Shown: positions 25,745 through 35,148 of the stretch, piece by piece
Layout of the letters: each line of letters begins with the position of its first letter
Position numbering within the stretch: the stretch's first letter is position 1
From: JBNRMR01 sp050942895
GTDB lineage: Bacteria > Bacillota > Clostridia > Christensenellales > UBA1750
Reading direction: 5' to 3'
Length of the DNA stretch: 64,000 nucleotides
NCBI GenBank assembly: GCA_050942895.1
Contig: JBMNOE010000001.1
Span: forward strand, 62,001 to 126,000
Program-made: the position numbers and the translations under genes
The notes under the pieces: generated by a model
What the model saw: only the letters and a program-made list of their open reading frames with translations
What the model was told of the DNA's origin: nothing
Databases searched by the model: none

Positions 25745-28700
25745 ATGCAGTTTGAAACCAAGCCGCAGAAGATAATACTGGATGCGGTGAAAAACGCCGA
25801 TTCTTTCCGGGAGCTGGCGGAAAAAATAGAGCGCGGCATATGGCCGATCGCTCTTTTTGGACTTCCCCCTGGCAGCAGAGCAGCGGTTACCTGCGCAATG
25901 CAGGGCTATGCAGGCGTCCCGGAAAATGGCAAGATCGTCTTCGCCGCCCATGATAGCGCCAGCGCACTGGAAGTGTACGACGACATTTCAAAGCTCTGCG
26001 AAAGGGCGGTATTCCTGCCCGCAAAGGAGAAAATCATCTTTGGCGCAAGGGCCCAGAGCAAGGATGTGATGTTTTCCCGCCTGAGCGCTTTGCATAAGAT
26101 CGCCTCCGGCAAGGCGGATATCGTCGTCTGCCCGACCCAGGCCCTTTTAACGCCGGCGATCCCCCCGGAAATCTTGCTGGCCAATTCACGAACGCTCCGT
26201 TCCGGCGATATATTTGAAATTGACGCCCTGTGCGAATATCTGGCCGGAGCAGGCTATGAGCCCTGCGACATGGTGGAGGGCCGCGGCCAGTTCGCCCGGC
26301 GCGGCGGCATAGTGGACATATACCCAGTGGGGCAGCTTGATGCGGTGCGCGTCGAGTTTTTTGACGATGAAATCGACACCATCCGAAGGCTTGATGCCTC
26401 CTCCCAGCGCTCCAGCGAAAATACCGGCGAGGTAACCATCATCCCCGCCACGGAGACGATAATAACCGGCATTAATTCCTCCGGCGCGCTTCTTGCCATC
26501 AGAAACGAGATCGACAAGGCTGCGCAGAAATCGGCCCAGGAACCGGGCCTGGCCGCAGCTTCCTTTGATACTGATGATATCGATGAAGCATCAGATGATC
26601 CCGGCGATCTGGGCGATGAGCTGCCCTCCCTTTGGGAGATGAAGCCCTTGACAGTGCCGAAAAAGCGCCTGCCCACCTTGGAGCGCCACTACGAAAGCCT
26701 GGAAAGCGGCCAGCGCTTCAGCGAAATAGAGCTGTATTTGGCGTCGGTCTATGGAAAAACCGCCACCCTTTTCGATTATTTGGATGCAATTTTCATTCTG
26801 GATGAACCCGCCCGCGCCAAGGAGCGCTGCGAAAAGGCATATGACGAATTCGCCGCCGAGCATGAAGCGGCGCAAAAATCCGGCGACGCGCTGCCCTCCT
26901 TCGGGGCGCTAATGCGAAGCTGGCAGTTCGTTGCCGGAGAAAGCGAAAAAAGCGAAAAAAGACGGTTTATCACAATGAACGAGCTGATGGCACAAAGCCC
27001 CGGCATCAGCCCAAAGGCGCTTATCAAGCTGGACGGTGCCTCCGCGCCGGTGTACCACGGCCGGTTTGACCTGCTCTGCGAAGATATTTTGCATTACAAA
27101 AAAAGCGGATATAAAATCGCCCTGCTGACGGGCGGCTCCACCCGCTCCCAAAGGCTTGCGGAGAGCTTGAAAAAAAACGGCGTGGAGGCCTTCCCAATAC
27201 AAACCCAGACAGAGCTTTACCCTGGCCAGGTGGCCCTTTTGCCGCTAAACCTTTCTGCGGGTTTCACCCTATCCGAACAAAAACTGCTGGCCCTCAGCGA
27301 AAACGATATTTTCGGCAGCTCAAAAAGGCGCTCGTCCACAGGAAAGAGTCACCCCGGACAGAGGATAAAGGCCTTCACAGACCTGCATGTGGGCGACTTC
27401 GTTGTCCACGATTCCCACGGCGTAGGTGTCTATGAGGGCATGGCCAAGCTGGAGGTGGAGGGCAAGCTGCGGGATTATCTGCACATCAGGTACAATGGCA
27501 CCGACATGCTCTACATCCCCACCGACCAGATGGACAGGGTGCAAAAATATATCGGTAGCCAGGAAAGAGCGCCCGCGCTGAGCAAGCTTGGCAGCGGCGA
27601 CTGGGAGCGCCAGAAAAACCGCGTCCGCAAGAGCGTGCGCAAGATGGCCTTCGACCTGGTGGCCTTGTACGCCCAGCGGCAGCAAAACCCCGGCTTTGCC
27701 TTTTCAAAGGACACCCCCTGGCAGAAGGAGTTTGAGGACGGCTTCCCTTACGAGGAAACGCCGGACCAGCTTCGCAGCATCGCCGAGATAAAGGCTGACA
27801 TGGAAAGCCCCGTCTGCATGGACCGCCTCCTCTGCGGAGATGTTGGCTACGGCAAGACGGAGGTGGCGCTTCGGGCGGCCTTCAAAGCGGTGATGGACGG
27901 CAAGCAGGTGGCATTCCTGGCCCCCACAACGCTTCTGGCCCAGCAGCATTACCAAACGATACTGGAAAGGTTCAAGGGCTTTCCGGTCACCGTTAAGGCC
28001 CTTTCCCGCTTCAGGACTCCGGCGGAGCAAAGGGCCATCGTGAAGGAAGTCAACAAGGGCGGCGTTGATATTTTAGTGGGCACCCACAGGCTTTTGAACA
28101 AGGATCTGGAATATAAAAACCTGGGGCTTTTGATAATCGACGAGGAGCAGCGCTTCGGCGTTAGCCACAAGGAGCAGATAAAGAACCTGAAAAAGAGCGT
28201 CGATGTGCTGACCCTTTCAGCAACGCCCATACCAAGGACTTTGCACATGTCAATGGTGGGCATAAGGGATATGTCCACCATCGAAACCCCGCCGGAGGAG
28301 CGGCTGCCGGTGATGACATATGTGAGCGAATACAATTCGATTACCGTCTCTGACGCCATAATGAGGGAGATCGGCCGGGGCGGGCAGGTGTATTTCGTTT
28401 ATAACAGGGTCGCTTCAATAGACCGCTTTGCCCAGCACCTGCGCCAGATAGTCCCCGAGGCTAAGATCGCCATAGCCCATGGCCAGATGAACGAGCGGCT
28501 GCTGGAGGATGTGATGGCGGATTTCATGGAAAAAAAGTTCGATGTGCTTCTCTGCTCGGCGATAATCGAATCCGGCCTGGACATACCCTCCGTCAACACC
28601 ATGATAATCTTCGACTCCGACCGCTTCGGCCTTTCGCAGCTATATCAGCTTCGCGGAAGGGTGGGCCGCTCAAGCAGGCTGGCCTACTGCCATCTTACGG

Positions 28701-29383
28701 TGCGGGAAAACAAGATAATCACCGAAACGGCCCAGAAAAGGCTGGCGGCCATAAAGGAGTTCACCCAGTTCGGCGCAGGCTTCAAGGTGGCCATGAGGGA
28801 CCTTGAAATCCGCGGCGCGGGGGATATTATCGGCGCGCGGCAATCCGGCCATATGGCGGCGGTGGGCTATGATATGTATGTGAAGCTGATCGGGGAGGCT
28901 GTCTCCAGCATAAAGGGCGAGGACATCTCCCCGCAGATAGAAACCTCTGTGAACCTGCCTGTTGACGCCTACCTGCCTGATGATTATGTCCACGGGCACA
29001 CGGTGCGCATGGACATATACAAGCAGATCGCCCAGGTTTCCTCCGGCAGTGAGCGGCTTGAGATGATGGATGAGCTGATCGACCGCTTCGGCGATGTGCC
29101 GCGCCCCTGCGAAAACCTGATCTATGTGGCGCTGGTTAAAAATCTTTGCGAAAAAATGGGCCTGGAGCAGGTGTTCAGGCGCAGGGAGCACATCGTCATG
29201 CGCTACGGAAAGGCCGCAAAGGTGGATCCGGCGAAGCTGGTCATGGCCTTGAACGCTTCAAAAAAGCCCTTGAATCTTGCGAACTCAAAGCCCCCCAGCC
29301 TGCTGTTTAAATGCAGCCAGGACAGCGAGGCCGCGATAAAAGAACTGGCCTCCGTGCTGGAGGCGCTTTCCGCCTTCCTGTAG
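25745..29383 (+). CDS. mfd: Transcription-repair coupling factor
   Basis: Mfd pushes stalled RNA polymerase off DNA lesions and recruits UvrA. The 1212-residue protein has the N-terminal UvrB-homology region (FARRGGIVDIYPVG), the RNA-polymerase-interacting domain beginning VGDFVVHDSHGVGVYEG near residue 545, the translocase Walker A LLCGDVGYGKTEVALRAAF near 695, the DEEQ box (IIDEEQRFGV), and helicase motif VI QLRGRVGRS. The C-terminal TRCF domain closes it. A 20-bp gap to pth suggests co-transcription. Confidence 0.97.
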   Translation: MQFETKPQKIILDAVKNADSFRELAEKIERGIWPIALFGLPPGSRAAVTCAMQGYAGVPENGKIVFAAHDSASALEVYDDISKLCERAVFLPAKEKIIFGARAQSKDVMFSRLSALHKIASGKADIVVCPTQALLTPAIPPEILLANSRTLRSGDIFEIDALCEYLAGAGYEPCDMVEGRGQFARRGGIVDIYPVGQLDAVRVEFFDDEIDTIRRLDASSQRSSENTGEVTIIPATETIITGINSSGALLAIRNEIDKAAQKSAQEPGLAAASFDTDDIDEASDDPGDLGDELPSLWEMKPLTVPKKRLPTLERHYESLESGQRFSEIELYLASVYGKTATLFDYLDAIFILDEPARAKERCEKAYDEFAAEHEAAQKSGDALPSFGALMRSWQFVAGESEKSEKRRFITMNELMAQSPGISPKALIKLDGASAPVYHGRFDLLCEDILHYKKSGYKIALLTGGSTRSQRLAESLKKNGVEAFPIQTQTELYPGQVALLPLNLSAGFTLSEQKLLALSENDIFGSSKRRSSTGKSHPGQRIKAFTDLHVGDFVVHDSHGVGVYEGMAKLEVEGKLRDYLHIRYNGTDMLYIPTDQMDRVQKYIGSQERAPALSKLGSGDWERQKNRVRKSVRKMAFDLVALYAQRQQNPGFAFSKDTPWQKEFEDGFPYEETPDQLRSIAEIKADMESPVCMDRLLCGDVGYGKTEVALRAAFKAVMDGKQVAFLAPTTLLAQQHYQTILERFKGFPVTVKALSRFRTPAEQRAIVKEVNKGGVDILVGTHRLLNKDLEYKNLGLLIIDEEQRFGVSHKEQIKNLKKSVDVLTLSATPIPRTLHMSMVGIRDMSTIETPPEERLPVMTYVSEYNSITVSDAIMREIGRGGQVYFVYNRVASIDRFAQHLRQIVPEAKIAIAHGQMNERLLEDVMADFMEKKFDVLLCSAIIESGLDIPSVNTMIIFDSDRFGLSQLYQLRGRVGRSSRLAYCHLTVRENKIITETAQKRLAAIKEFTQFGAGFKVAMRDLEIRGAGDIIGARQSGHMAAVGYDMYVKLIGEAVSSIKGEDISPQIETSVNLPVDAYLPDDYVHGHTVRMDIYKQIAQVSSGSERLEMMDELIDRFGDVPRPCENLIYVALVKNLCEKMGLEQVFRRREHIVMRYGKAAKVDPAKLVMALNASKKPLNLANSKPPSLLFKCSQDSEAAIKELASVLEALSAFL

Positions 29384-29561
29384 GGGGAACGAGGAGCGTA
29401 CTGGGGCCAGCCCCTTGATCCCTTATAATGGTATCCAAGTCTTGGGCAAGCACTTTTCTAAAAAATTTGGCAATTTACGCGGCGAATCGCAGAACTGTCA
29501 GAACTCAACTGAAATAACCCGGCATTCATTTTCAATTAATAATACAAAATGAGTTTTTCCA

Positions 29562-29600
29562 AATATGCCCTGCTTTATATGGCACAAAGCAGGGCATATT
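29562..29600. terminator. Strong hairpin terminator after mfd
   Basis: A perfect 15-bp stem (29562-29576 with 29586-29600) closes a 9-nt loop and is followed by ATTATTGCATTTT. The gap from 29384 begins with a short piece of the dispersed repeat (GGGGCCAGCCCCTTGATCCC) and otherwise shows nothing. Confidence 0.8.
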
Positions 29601-29673
29601 ATTATTGCATTTTACTTTTTGCTTCTTAACTTTTTTACTATTTTACTATTTTACTTAAAGGTGGGGTTTTCAC

Positions 29674-30297
29674 ATGTCCATAGGCATGATATTACTGATA
29701 GTCGTCGCGGTGCTGATACTTTTCGGCATCGCCCAAAGGGTGCTGGACGGGATGCGCCTCAACGACAAAGCGGCGCTGGCGGTGGTGGCGGCCATGTTCA
29801 TCGGCGGGCTGATCCCAAGCATACGCTTCTCGGAAAACGTGGCGATAAATATCGGCGGGGCCATAATTCCCTTTGCCCTTTGCGTCTATCTTTTTGTGAG
29901 GGCGGAGACGGCCTGGGAAAAATGGCGCACGATAATCGGCATGATAGTGACAGGGGCGGCTGTCTACGGCCTGGGGAGATTGCTTCCCAACGAGCCTGAG
30001 ATGATGGCCTTTGACCCAAACTATGTCTATGGCATAGTCGGCGGCACAGTCGCCTATATTTTGGGAAGATCAAGGCGCGGGGCCTTCATATGCGGCGTAA
30101 TGGGCGTTTTGCTGGCGGACATAACCAACGCCATAGTTCAGGCGGCGCTGGGCACTTCCTATTCGCTTAACCTGGGCGGCGCCGGCTTCTTTGACGTCAT
30201 AGTCCTCTCAGGGATAATCGCGGTTTTGCTGGCGGAGATATTTGGAGAGCTGATGGAAAAGATAGTCCGCTCAAGAAGGGAAAAGGAGGCGGAATGA
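29674..30297 (+). CDS. DUF1614 family membrane protein
   Basis: The 207-residue protein is almost entirely hydrophobic with about six to seven membrane segments. The start (ILFGIAQRVLDGMRLNDKAA), the IGGLIPSIRF stretch and the RSRRGAFICGVMGVLLAD segment resemble the DUF1614 family, whose function is unknown. The stop codon overlaps the start of spoIIP (ATGATGA), so the two are translationally coupled. This suggests a membrane role connected to sporulation, but that is inference. AAGGTGG lies upstream of the ATG. Confidence 0.72.
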   Translation: MSIGMILLIVVAVLILFGIAQRVLDGMRLNDKAALAVVAAMFIGGLIPSIRFSENVAINIGGAIIPFALCVYLFVRAETAWEKWRTIIGMIVTGAAVYGLGRLLPNEPEMMAFDPNYVYGIVGGTVAYILGRSRRGAFICGVMGVLLADITNAIVQAALGTSYSLNLGGAGFFDVIVLSGIIAVLLAEIFGELMEKIVRSRREKEAE

Positions 30298-31541
30298 TGA
30301 GCAAAACGATGAACAAAGCATGGAAAAAAATAATTACGGCCGTTTTGGCCGCGGCTTTGCTGATGACATGGCCCACGGCCCAGGCTGGACTGACCGAAAG
30401 CCCCGACGACGGCTACTACACCATATACACCCGCGAGGGAAATATGCTGACGATGATCGCCGGCCGGGTGAGCGTGGATGACGAATACATCAGCCATGAT
30501 AACAGGCATTACCGCATCTTCAGCGTCAACCAAAGCGATCTTTTGGCCTGGGCCCAGGAAATAACCCAGGAGGCCTTCATCCCCTATGCCAATGCCGAGG
30601 CAAGCCCTTCCGCCACAAGCAACGCCGCCAACGGCAACGGGCAGGGCCAGAATTCGGACAGAAAGATAGCGATATACTGCACCCATTCGGACGAATCGTA
30701 TGTGCCGTCCGACGGCAAGCACAGCGATGAAAACTACGGCGGTATATATGATGTGGCTGACGAATTCGCCGCATCTCTTGAAAGCATCGGCATAGAGGTG
30801 ATACAGGACTACACCTCCCACCTACCCCATGATTCCGGCGCATACAGGCGCTCGCGGGCCACTGCCGTTGAGCTGCTGAAGATGGGGCCTGACGCCCTTA
30901 TCGATATCCACCGGGACGGCGTTCCCGCCCACCAGTACGAGACCGATTTCAGCGACGACGATATCACAATGGTGCGGCTTTTGGTGGGCAAGAACAACCA
31001 AAACTTCGCCGCCAACAAAAATTTCGCCAAGGAGCTGAAGGCCAACGGCGATGAGATGCACCCCGGGCTTATAAAGGATATCTATATCGGCAAGGGCAAC
31101 TATAACCAGGAATTGGCGCCCAACTCCATTCTCCTTGAATTTGGCACCCACGAAACCACCAAGGAGCAGGCGCAGGCTTCCACCAAATATATGGCGGAGG
31201 TGGTCTCCCAGACACTTTACGGCTATGTGGAACAGCCCGGCAGCGGCAGTTCGGGCGGCGGCGCAGCAGGTCAGGGCGAAAACGCCGATAGTTCCGGCGG
31301 CGAGGGCATGGACCGCGTGGATGAAACCGGCCGTGAACCCGTCAAAGGCAGCAGCAGGGGCTGGAGCGGCATCTGGTGGGTTTTGGGCATAGCCGTGGGC
31401 GGCGGCCTCATATTCCTGCTCTATTCAAAGGGCGGCAAGCGCTTTGGGCATAATGTGGGCAGGAGCGCATCCGAGCTGACAGGCGGCCTCATCGGCAAAA
31501 AGCCCGACGACGAGGATAAGGACGAATTCGACCGGGAATAA
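30294..31541 (+). CDS. spoIIP: Stage II sporulation protein P, peptidoglycan amidase, with a C-terminal membrane segment
   Basis: SpoIIP is the cell-wall amidase/endopeptidase that works with SpoIID and SpoIIM in forespore engulfment. The 415-residue protein has an N-terminal signal segment, then the amidase domain from about residue 120 with zinc-site contexts IYCTHSDESYVPSDG, IDIHRDG and LLEFGTHE. After the catalytic domain come a Gly/Ser linker and a second hydrophobic segment near residues 360-382 (WWVLGIAVGGGLIFLLYS), with a short charged tail. The B. subtilis protein is anchored only at the N-terminus, so this tail is unusual. AAGGAGG precedes the overlapping start; ATG 30297 is an alternative. 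Confidence 0.93.
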   Translation: MMSKTMNKAWKKIITAVLAAALLMTWPTAQAGLTESPDDGYYTIYTREGNMLTMIAGRVSVDDEYISHDNRHYRIFSVNQSDLLAWAQEITQEAFIPYANAEASPSATSNAANGNGQGQNSDRKIAIYCTHSDESYVPSDGKHSDENYGGIYDVADEFAASLESIGIEVIQDYTSHLPHDSGAYRRSRATAVELLKMGPDALIDIHRDGVPAHQYETDFSDDDITMVRLLVGKNNQNFAANKNFAKELKANGDEMHPGLIKDIYIGKGNYNQELAPNSILLEFGTHETTKEQAQASTKYMAEVVSQTLYGYVEQPGSGSSGGGAAGQGENADSSGGEGMDRVDETGREPVKGSSRGWSGIWWVLGIAVGGGLIFLLYSKGGKRFGHNVGRSASELTGGLIGKKPDDEDKDEFDRE

Positions 31542-31590
31542 TTTATTCAGCATTTTTCAATGTTTTCTCAGTGTTTTTTATAAAAGCGAA

Positions 31591-31620
31591 CTCCCCCTGA
31601 GGCTGACTTCGGGGGGTTTT
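31591..31620 (+). terminator. Terminator after spoIIP
   Basis: An imperfect stem (TCCCCCTGAG with CTTCGGGGGG) is followed by TTTTCTTG. It lies about 50 bases past the spoIIP stop. Confidence 0.65.
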
Positions 31621-31626
31621 CTTGTC

Positions 31627-31655
31627 TTGAAAATGGCTTTTAAAAAGAGTATAAT
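31627..31655 (+). promoter_or_regulatory. Promoter of the ABC-2 exporter operon
   Basis: TTGAAA and a perfect TATAAT are separated by 17 bp, about 52 bases upstream of the ATPase start. Confidence 0.75.
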
Positions 31656-31707
31656 GGAAAAAGTTTAAAAAACGGAAGTAAAAAATTGAGAATTGCAGGA
31701 ATAGGGA

Positions 31708-32658
31708 ATGATCAAGGCATTTAATATAAGCAAAACGTTTCAAACAAAAATAAAGAAAGGCTTTCTTAAAAGCGAAAAAAAGCCTAAGCTGGCGGTGGAC
31801 GACATCAGCCTGCACATCGCCGAGGGTGAGATGGTGGGCTATATCGGCCCAAACGGCGCGGGAAAATCCACAACCATAAAAATGCTCACAGGAATACTCC
31901 TGCCCGACAGCGGCCAGATCACCGTGAACGGAATTGACCCCTTTCACCGCAGGAAGGAAAACGGACGCAATATAGGAGTCATTTTCGGCCAGCGCTCCCA
32001 GCTTTGGTGGCATCTGCGCCTGGATGACACCTTCCGTCTGTTCAAGCATATGTATGAAATCCCAGATGCACAGTATAGCGAAAACCTAAAAATGCTAAAG
32101 CGCACCTTGGAGCTGGATGAGTTCTGGCACCAGCCGGTGCGCCAGCTTTCTTTGGGCCAAAGGATGCGCGGCGAGCTGGCGGCGGCCATGCTACACAGCC
32201 CGAAGATACTTTATTTGGATGAGCCAACCGTGGGCATGGACGTGGTTGTAAAGGAACGCATCCGCGAGCTTTTAAAGGAGTTTAACAGCCGGGGCGTCAC
32301 AATCCTTTTGACCACCCACGATCTGGACGACGTGGAGCGACTGTGCAAGCGGGTGATGGTCATCAATCACGGCAAGCTGCTCTTTGACGGCACAATGGCC
32401 TCCCTTCGCTCCCAGAGCACCGCCGACACGAAGGTGACGGTGGAGTTTGACTGCGATAGCCCCGTGCTCCCTCCCCTTCTTAGAAACGTCCAGCAAAATG
32501 GGCGCAGGCTTACATTCAGTATCAGCCGGCAGAACGGCGAAACGGAGCTCTTAGCCCAGGTGATAAGGGAAAACAAAGTCATGGATGTGGCCATGGCTGA
32601 GCCGCCAATCGAGGAAGTGGTGCGCAGCTTCTACACCGGGGGTGATGAGCTGAAATGA
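31708..32658 (+). CDS. ABC-2 type transporter ATP-binding protein
   Basis: This is the ATPase of a three-gene exporter. The 316-residue protein has Walker A GPNGAGKSTTIKML near residue 52, the signature LSLGQRMR near 148, Walker B ILYLDEPTVGMD near 170, and the H-loop TTHDLDDVERL. The IFGQRSQLWWHL stretch is typical of the NatA-like subgroup paired with two DUF990-type permeases. The substrate is unknown; related systems export toxic compounds or daunorubicin-like molecules. The stop overlaps the first permease start (ATGA). Confidence 0.9.
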   Translation: MIKAFNISKTFQTKIKKGFLKSEKKPKLAVDDISLHIAEGEMVGYIGPNGAGKSTTIKMLTGILLPDSGQITVNGIDPFHRRKENGRNIGVIFGQRSQLWWHLRLDDTFRLFKHMYEIPDAQYSENLKMLKRTLELDEFWHQPVRQLSLGQRMRGELAAAMLHSPKILYLDEPTVGMDVVVKERIRELLKEFNSRGVTILLTTHDLDDVERLCKRVMVINHGKLLFDGTMASLRSQSTADTKVTVEFDCDSPVLPPLLRNVQQNGRRLTFSISRQNGETELLAQVIRENKVMDVAMAEPPIEEVVRSFYTGGDELK

Positions 32659-33476
32659 AGGGTCTTTTTGAAAGGCTGAAAGCATATGGCCTTATCGCCA
32701 TCAACACCCTGAAGGAGGAAATGACCTATTCCCAAAACGCTGTGATGGACATCATTTTCAGCTTCTTCGGTATAATGTTTCAGATAATAATCTGGAGCGC
32801 CCTATACGCCTCCAACGGCAATCAGCCGGTAATGGGCCGCGCCCTTAGCGATATGCTGACCTACACGATAATCGCCTCCATAGTGCGGGCGATCACCTCT
32901 GGCGGCAGTCTCTCCGACAGCGCTCAGGAGAAGATGAAAAGCGGCGAAATAGCGCTGGACTATCTTCGCCCTGTTTCTCCGCGCGGGATGCTCATCGCCG
33001 CCACCTGGGGAAGCAAGCTGCAATATGTCATATCCCAGTCGCTGCCCGTCGCAGCGGCGGTTTTAATGGTGGGTGGGATCGGCTTTCCGGGGAGCATCGG
33101 CCAGCTTGCATTGTTTCTTCTTTCGATGCTTCTGGGATATATGATAAGCCTTATGCTGGAGCTTTTGATGGCCACATTTGCCTTCTGGTTCGTTTCCACC
33201 AGAACCTTAGGCTGGTTCATCTCATTCTTTGAGCTTGCCATGTCCGGCTCCATCGTGCCCCTTTGGCTGCTGCCGGGCTGGCTGAAGGGAATCGCCCAGG
33301 CGCTGCCCTTCCAAGCCGTCAACTACATCCCCGTGACCATCTACATGGGCGGCATGAGTGCGGCGGAGTTTTATGGCGCCATAGCCTTGCAGATTGCCTG
33401 GATAGGCGGTCTTTGGGCTGTGCAGGAGATCATGTGGCGCAGAGGAATAAGACGCATTGTCGTCCATGGAGGCTGA
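32655..33476 (+). CDS. ABC-2 family permease subunit 1
   Basis: The 273-residue membrane protein has about six hydrophobic segments and belongs to the ABC-2/DUF990-type permeases. Conserved features include DYLRPVSPRGMLIAATWG in the first cytoplasmic loop, and PLWLLPGWLKGIAQALPFQAVNYIPVT-type sequence before the last segments. It overlaps the ATPase gene by four bases and is followed two bases later by the second permease, so it is the middle gene of a tight operon. Confidence 0.85.
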   Translation: MKGLFERLKAYGLIAINTLKEEMTYSQNAVMDIIFSFFGIMFQIIIWSALYASNGNQPVMGRALSDMLTYTIIASIVRAITSGGSLSDSAQEKMKSGEIALDYLRPVSPRGMLIAATWGSKLQYVISQSLPVAAAVLMVGGIGFPGSIGQLALFLLSMLLGYMISLMLELLMATFAFWFVSTRTLGWFISFFELAMSGSIVPLWLLPGWLKGIAQALPFQAVNYIPVTIYMGGMSAAEFYGAIALQIAWIGGLWAVQEIMWRRGIRRIVVHGG

Positions 33477-33478
33477 AA

Positions 33479-34297
33479 ATGAAACTGCTTAAAAAAATCG
33501 GCTGGTTTTTCAAGCTCTGCGGCATATGCATCTCGATGTGCTGGCGTGGCTATATAAGCTACATGGGCTGGTCGGCTTTGGTGCATGGTATCGGCCTTAT
33601 AATCGGCTATCTGGGGGAATACCTGGTGCTGTTCACCATGATCCACAATTTCCCCGGCGTGGGCGGCTTTGGCGCGCTGGAAGTCTGCTTCCTTTACGCC
33701 ATCGGCCTTGTGACATACGCCCTTGGAAACTTCCACACACGCATGTTCTGGCAGATAGACAGGATAGTCCAAAGAGGCGAGCTGGATCAATATCTCATAA
33801 GGCCCGTTTCGCCGCTGATGCAGCTTTTAGTGTGGGATCTTCAGGTGGGATACATCTCCCATGCTATTTTAGGCATTGGCTCCATGCTGCTGGTGTACGG
33901 CCTTCTGGGCCTTTCCTGGGCCTTTGATAAATGGCTGCTGCTGGCGCTTACCATCCTCTCCGGCAGCCTTATAATGGGCGGCATATCCCTGGTGGGAACG
34001 CCTGTGGTCTTTTGGTGGGGAAAATCCAGCGCGGTGGCGATCTTTTTGCGCGGCGTGCTCAGAAGCACTTTGCGCTACCCTATGTCCGCTTATCCTATGG
34101 AGATGCGCCGAGCTCTGTATATCATTCCCTATGCCTTCGTTGCCTACATCCCCTGCCTTTACCTTTTTGACAAGCCTGGCGCACATGGCCCGCTGATGAC
34201 GGTTTTCATCTGCTTCGCGGCGGGCATATTGGTGAATCTCGTGTTCTGGGTCTTCTGGCGGGCGGGCTTAAGGCGCTACAACAGCGCCGGCGGCTGA
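33479..34297 (+). CDS. ABC-2 family permease subunit 2
   Basis: The 272-residue protein is the partner permease, with about six membrane segments. It carries the matching loop RGELDQYLIRPVSPLMQLL, parallel to the PVSP loop of subunit 1, which suggests a heterodimer. The ATG at 33479 begins MKLLKKIGW with GGAGG a few bases upstream; a longer frame reaching into subunit 1 is an overlap artefact. A dispersed repeat follows. Confidence 0.85.
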   Translation: MKLLKKIGWFFKLCGICISMCWRGYISYMGWSALVHGIGLIIGYLGEYLVLFTMIHNFPGVGGFGALEVCFLYAIGLVTYALGNFHTRMFWQIDRIVQRGELDQYLIRPVSPLMQLLVWDLQVGYISHAILGIGSMLLVYGLLGLSWAFDKWLLLALTILSGSLIMGGISLVGTPVVFWWGKSSAVAIFLRGVLRSTLRYPMSAYPMEMRRALYIIPYAFVAYIPCLYLFDKPGAHGPLMTVFICFAAGILVNLVFWVFWRAGLRRYNSAGG

Positions 34298-34299
34298 TT

Positions 34300-34488
34300 C
34301 ACCGAGGGGATGCTCCCTTTGGAAACCCATTTAACAAGAGATCCGGAACGTGAGAAGCGGAATGCGAAAACCTCCCTTCCAACATAACCTTTCAACCCGG
34401 TCTATAGGGTCAAGGGATGTATCCCTTGCGGGTGCAGGGCAGAGCCCTGCAAGGCTCCCATTCCGAGGGCAAAGCCCTGCGGCAACCG
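34300..34488. repeat. Dispersed GC-rich repeat between convergent genes
   Basis: GGATGCTCCCTTTGGAAACC (34312) matches the stretch near 3885. GGGTCAAGGGATGTATCCCT, then GCAGGGCAGAGCCCTGC (34430-34455), are versions of the cores seen near 10252 and 10430. It fills the convergent gap between the exporter and the CPBP gene. Confidence 0.65.
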
Positions 34489-35148
34489 CTATAAAATAAA
34501 GACCAGCAGAGTTATCAGCGAGTTGTGCAAACCATGGGCAAATATCAGCGAAAGTGTTGTGCAACCCTTTATTTTTTCCCTGCAAAGGCAGAACACCAGC
34601 CCTATGAAAGACGTGCCTATAACCTGAAATATACCGCCGCTAAAGATATGTGACATGCCGAATATGAGCGAAGATAATATAATGGCGAACCATCTGGTGT
34701 TTTTGATGTCAAGCAGCCTTTTAAACAGAAAGCCCCTGTAGAAAAACTCCTCCGCCAGGGCCACCCCCGCCGTCATATACACAAACTGATAGGCAAACTG
34801 CCAGGGCCTTGTGTAGTTTGTGGAGCCCACCATATGCCCAAGACCCAGGAGTATCGGCAGGGCTGTCAGCACCAGCGACATTGCGCAGGCGATTTTTACC
34901 CCGACGGCAATCTGCTTTAAAACAGACTTGCTTGAAAAGCCGTAGTCTGCAAGGCTCTCCTTTTTTGCTCCCATGAAAACTACAGGCACGATCAAAAGAC
35001 ACCATTGCACGGCTATCATCAGCACAGCCCTTGCCAACAGAGGCAAAGGCATCATCGCATCATTTTGGAATGCGACAATGCCCATCATCACCAAAAATTG
35101 CAGCGCCAACGCCGCCAGCAGAGTCAATATCTCTTTAGTTTTTTTCAT
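34489..35148 (-). CDS. CPBP family intramembrane metalloprotease
   Basis: The 219-residue protein has about six membrane segments and the three CPBP (CAAX protease/bacteriocin-processing) motifs: EEFFYRGF, FGMSHIF and the C-terminal FAHGLHNS. These supply the Glu and His residues that would bind zinc in the membrane. Such proteins process prenylated or signal-type peptides or give bacteriocin self-immunity; the target here is unknown. Its start overlaps the end of a small upstream gene by 14 bases, which suggests coupling. Confidence 0.85.
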   Translation of the reverse strand: MKKTKEILTLLAALALQFLVMMGIVAFQNDAMMPLPLLARAVLMIAVQWCLLIVPVVFMGAKKESLADYGFSSKSVLKQIAVGVKIACAMSLVLTALPILLGLGHMVGSTNYTRPWQFAYQFVYMTAGVALAEEFFYRGFLFKRLLDIKNTRWFAIILSSLIFGMSHIFSGGIFQVIGTSFIGLVFCLCREKIKGCTTLSLIFAHGLHNSLITLLVFIL

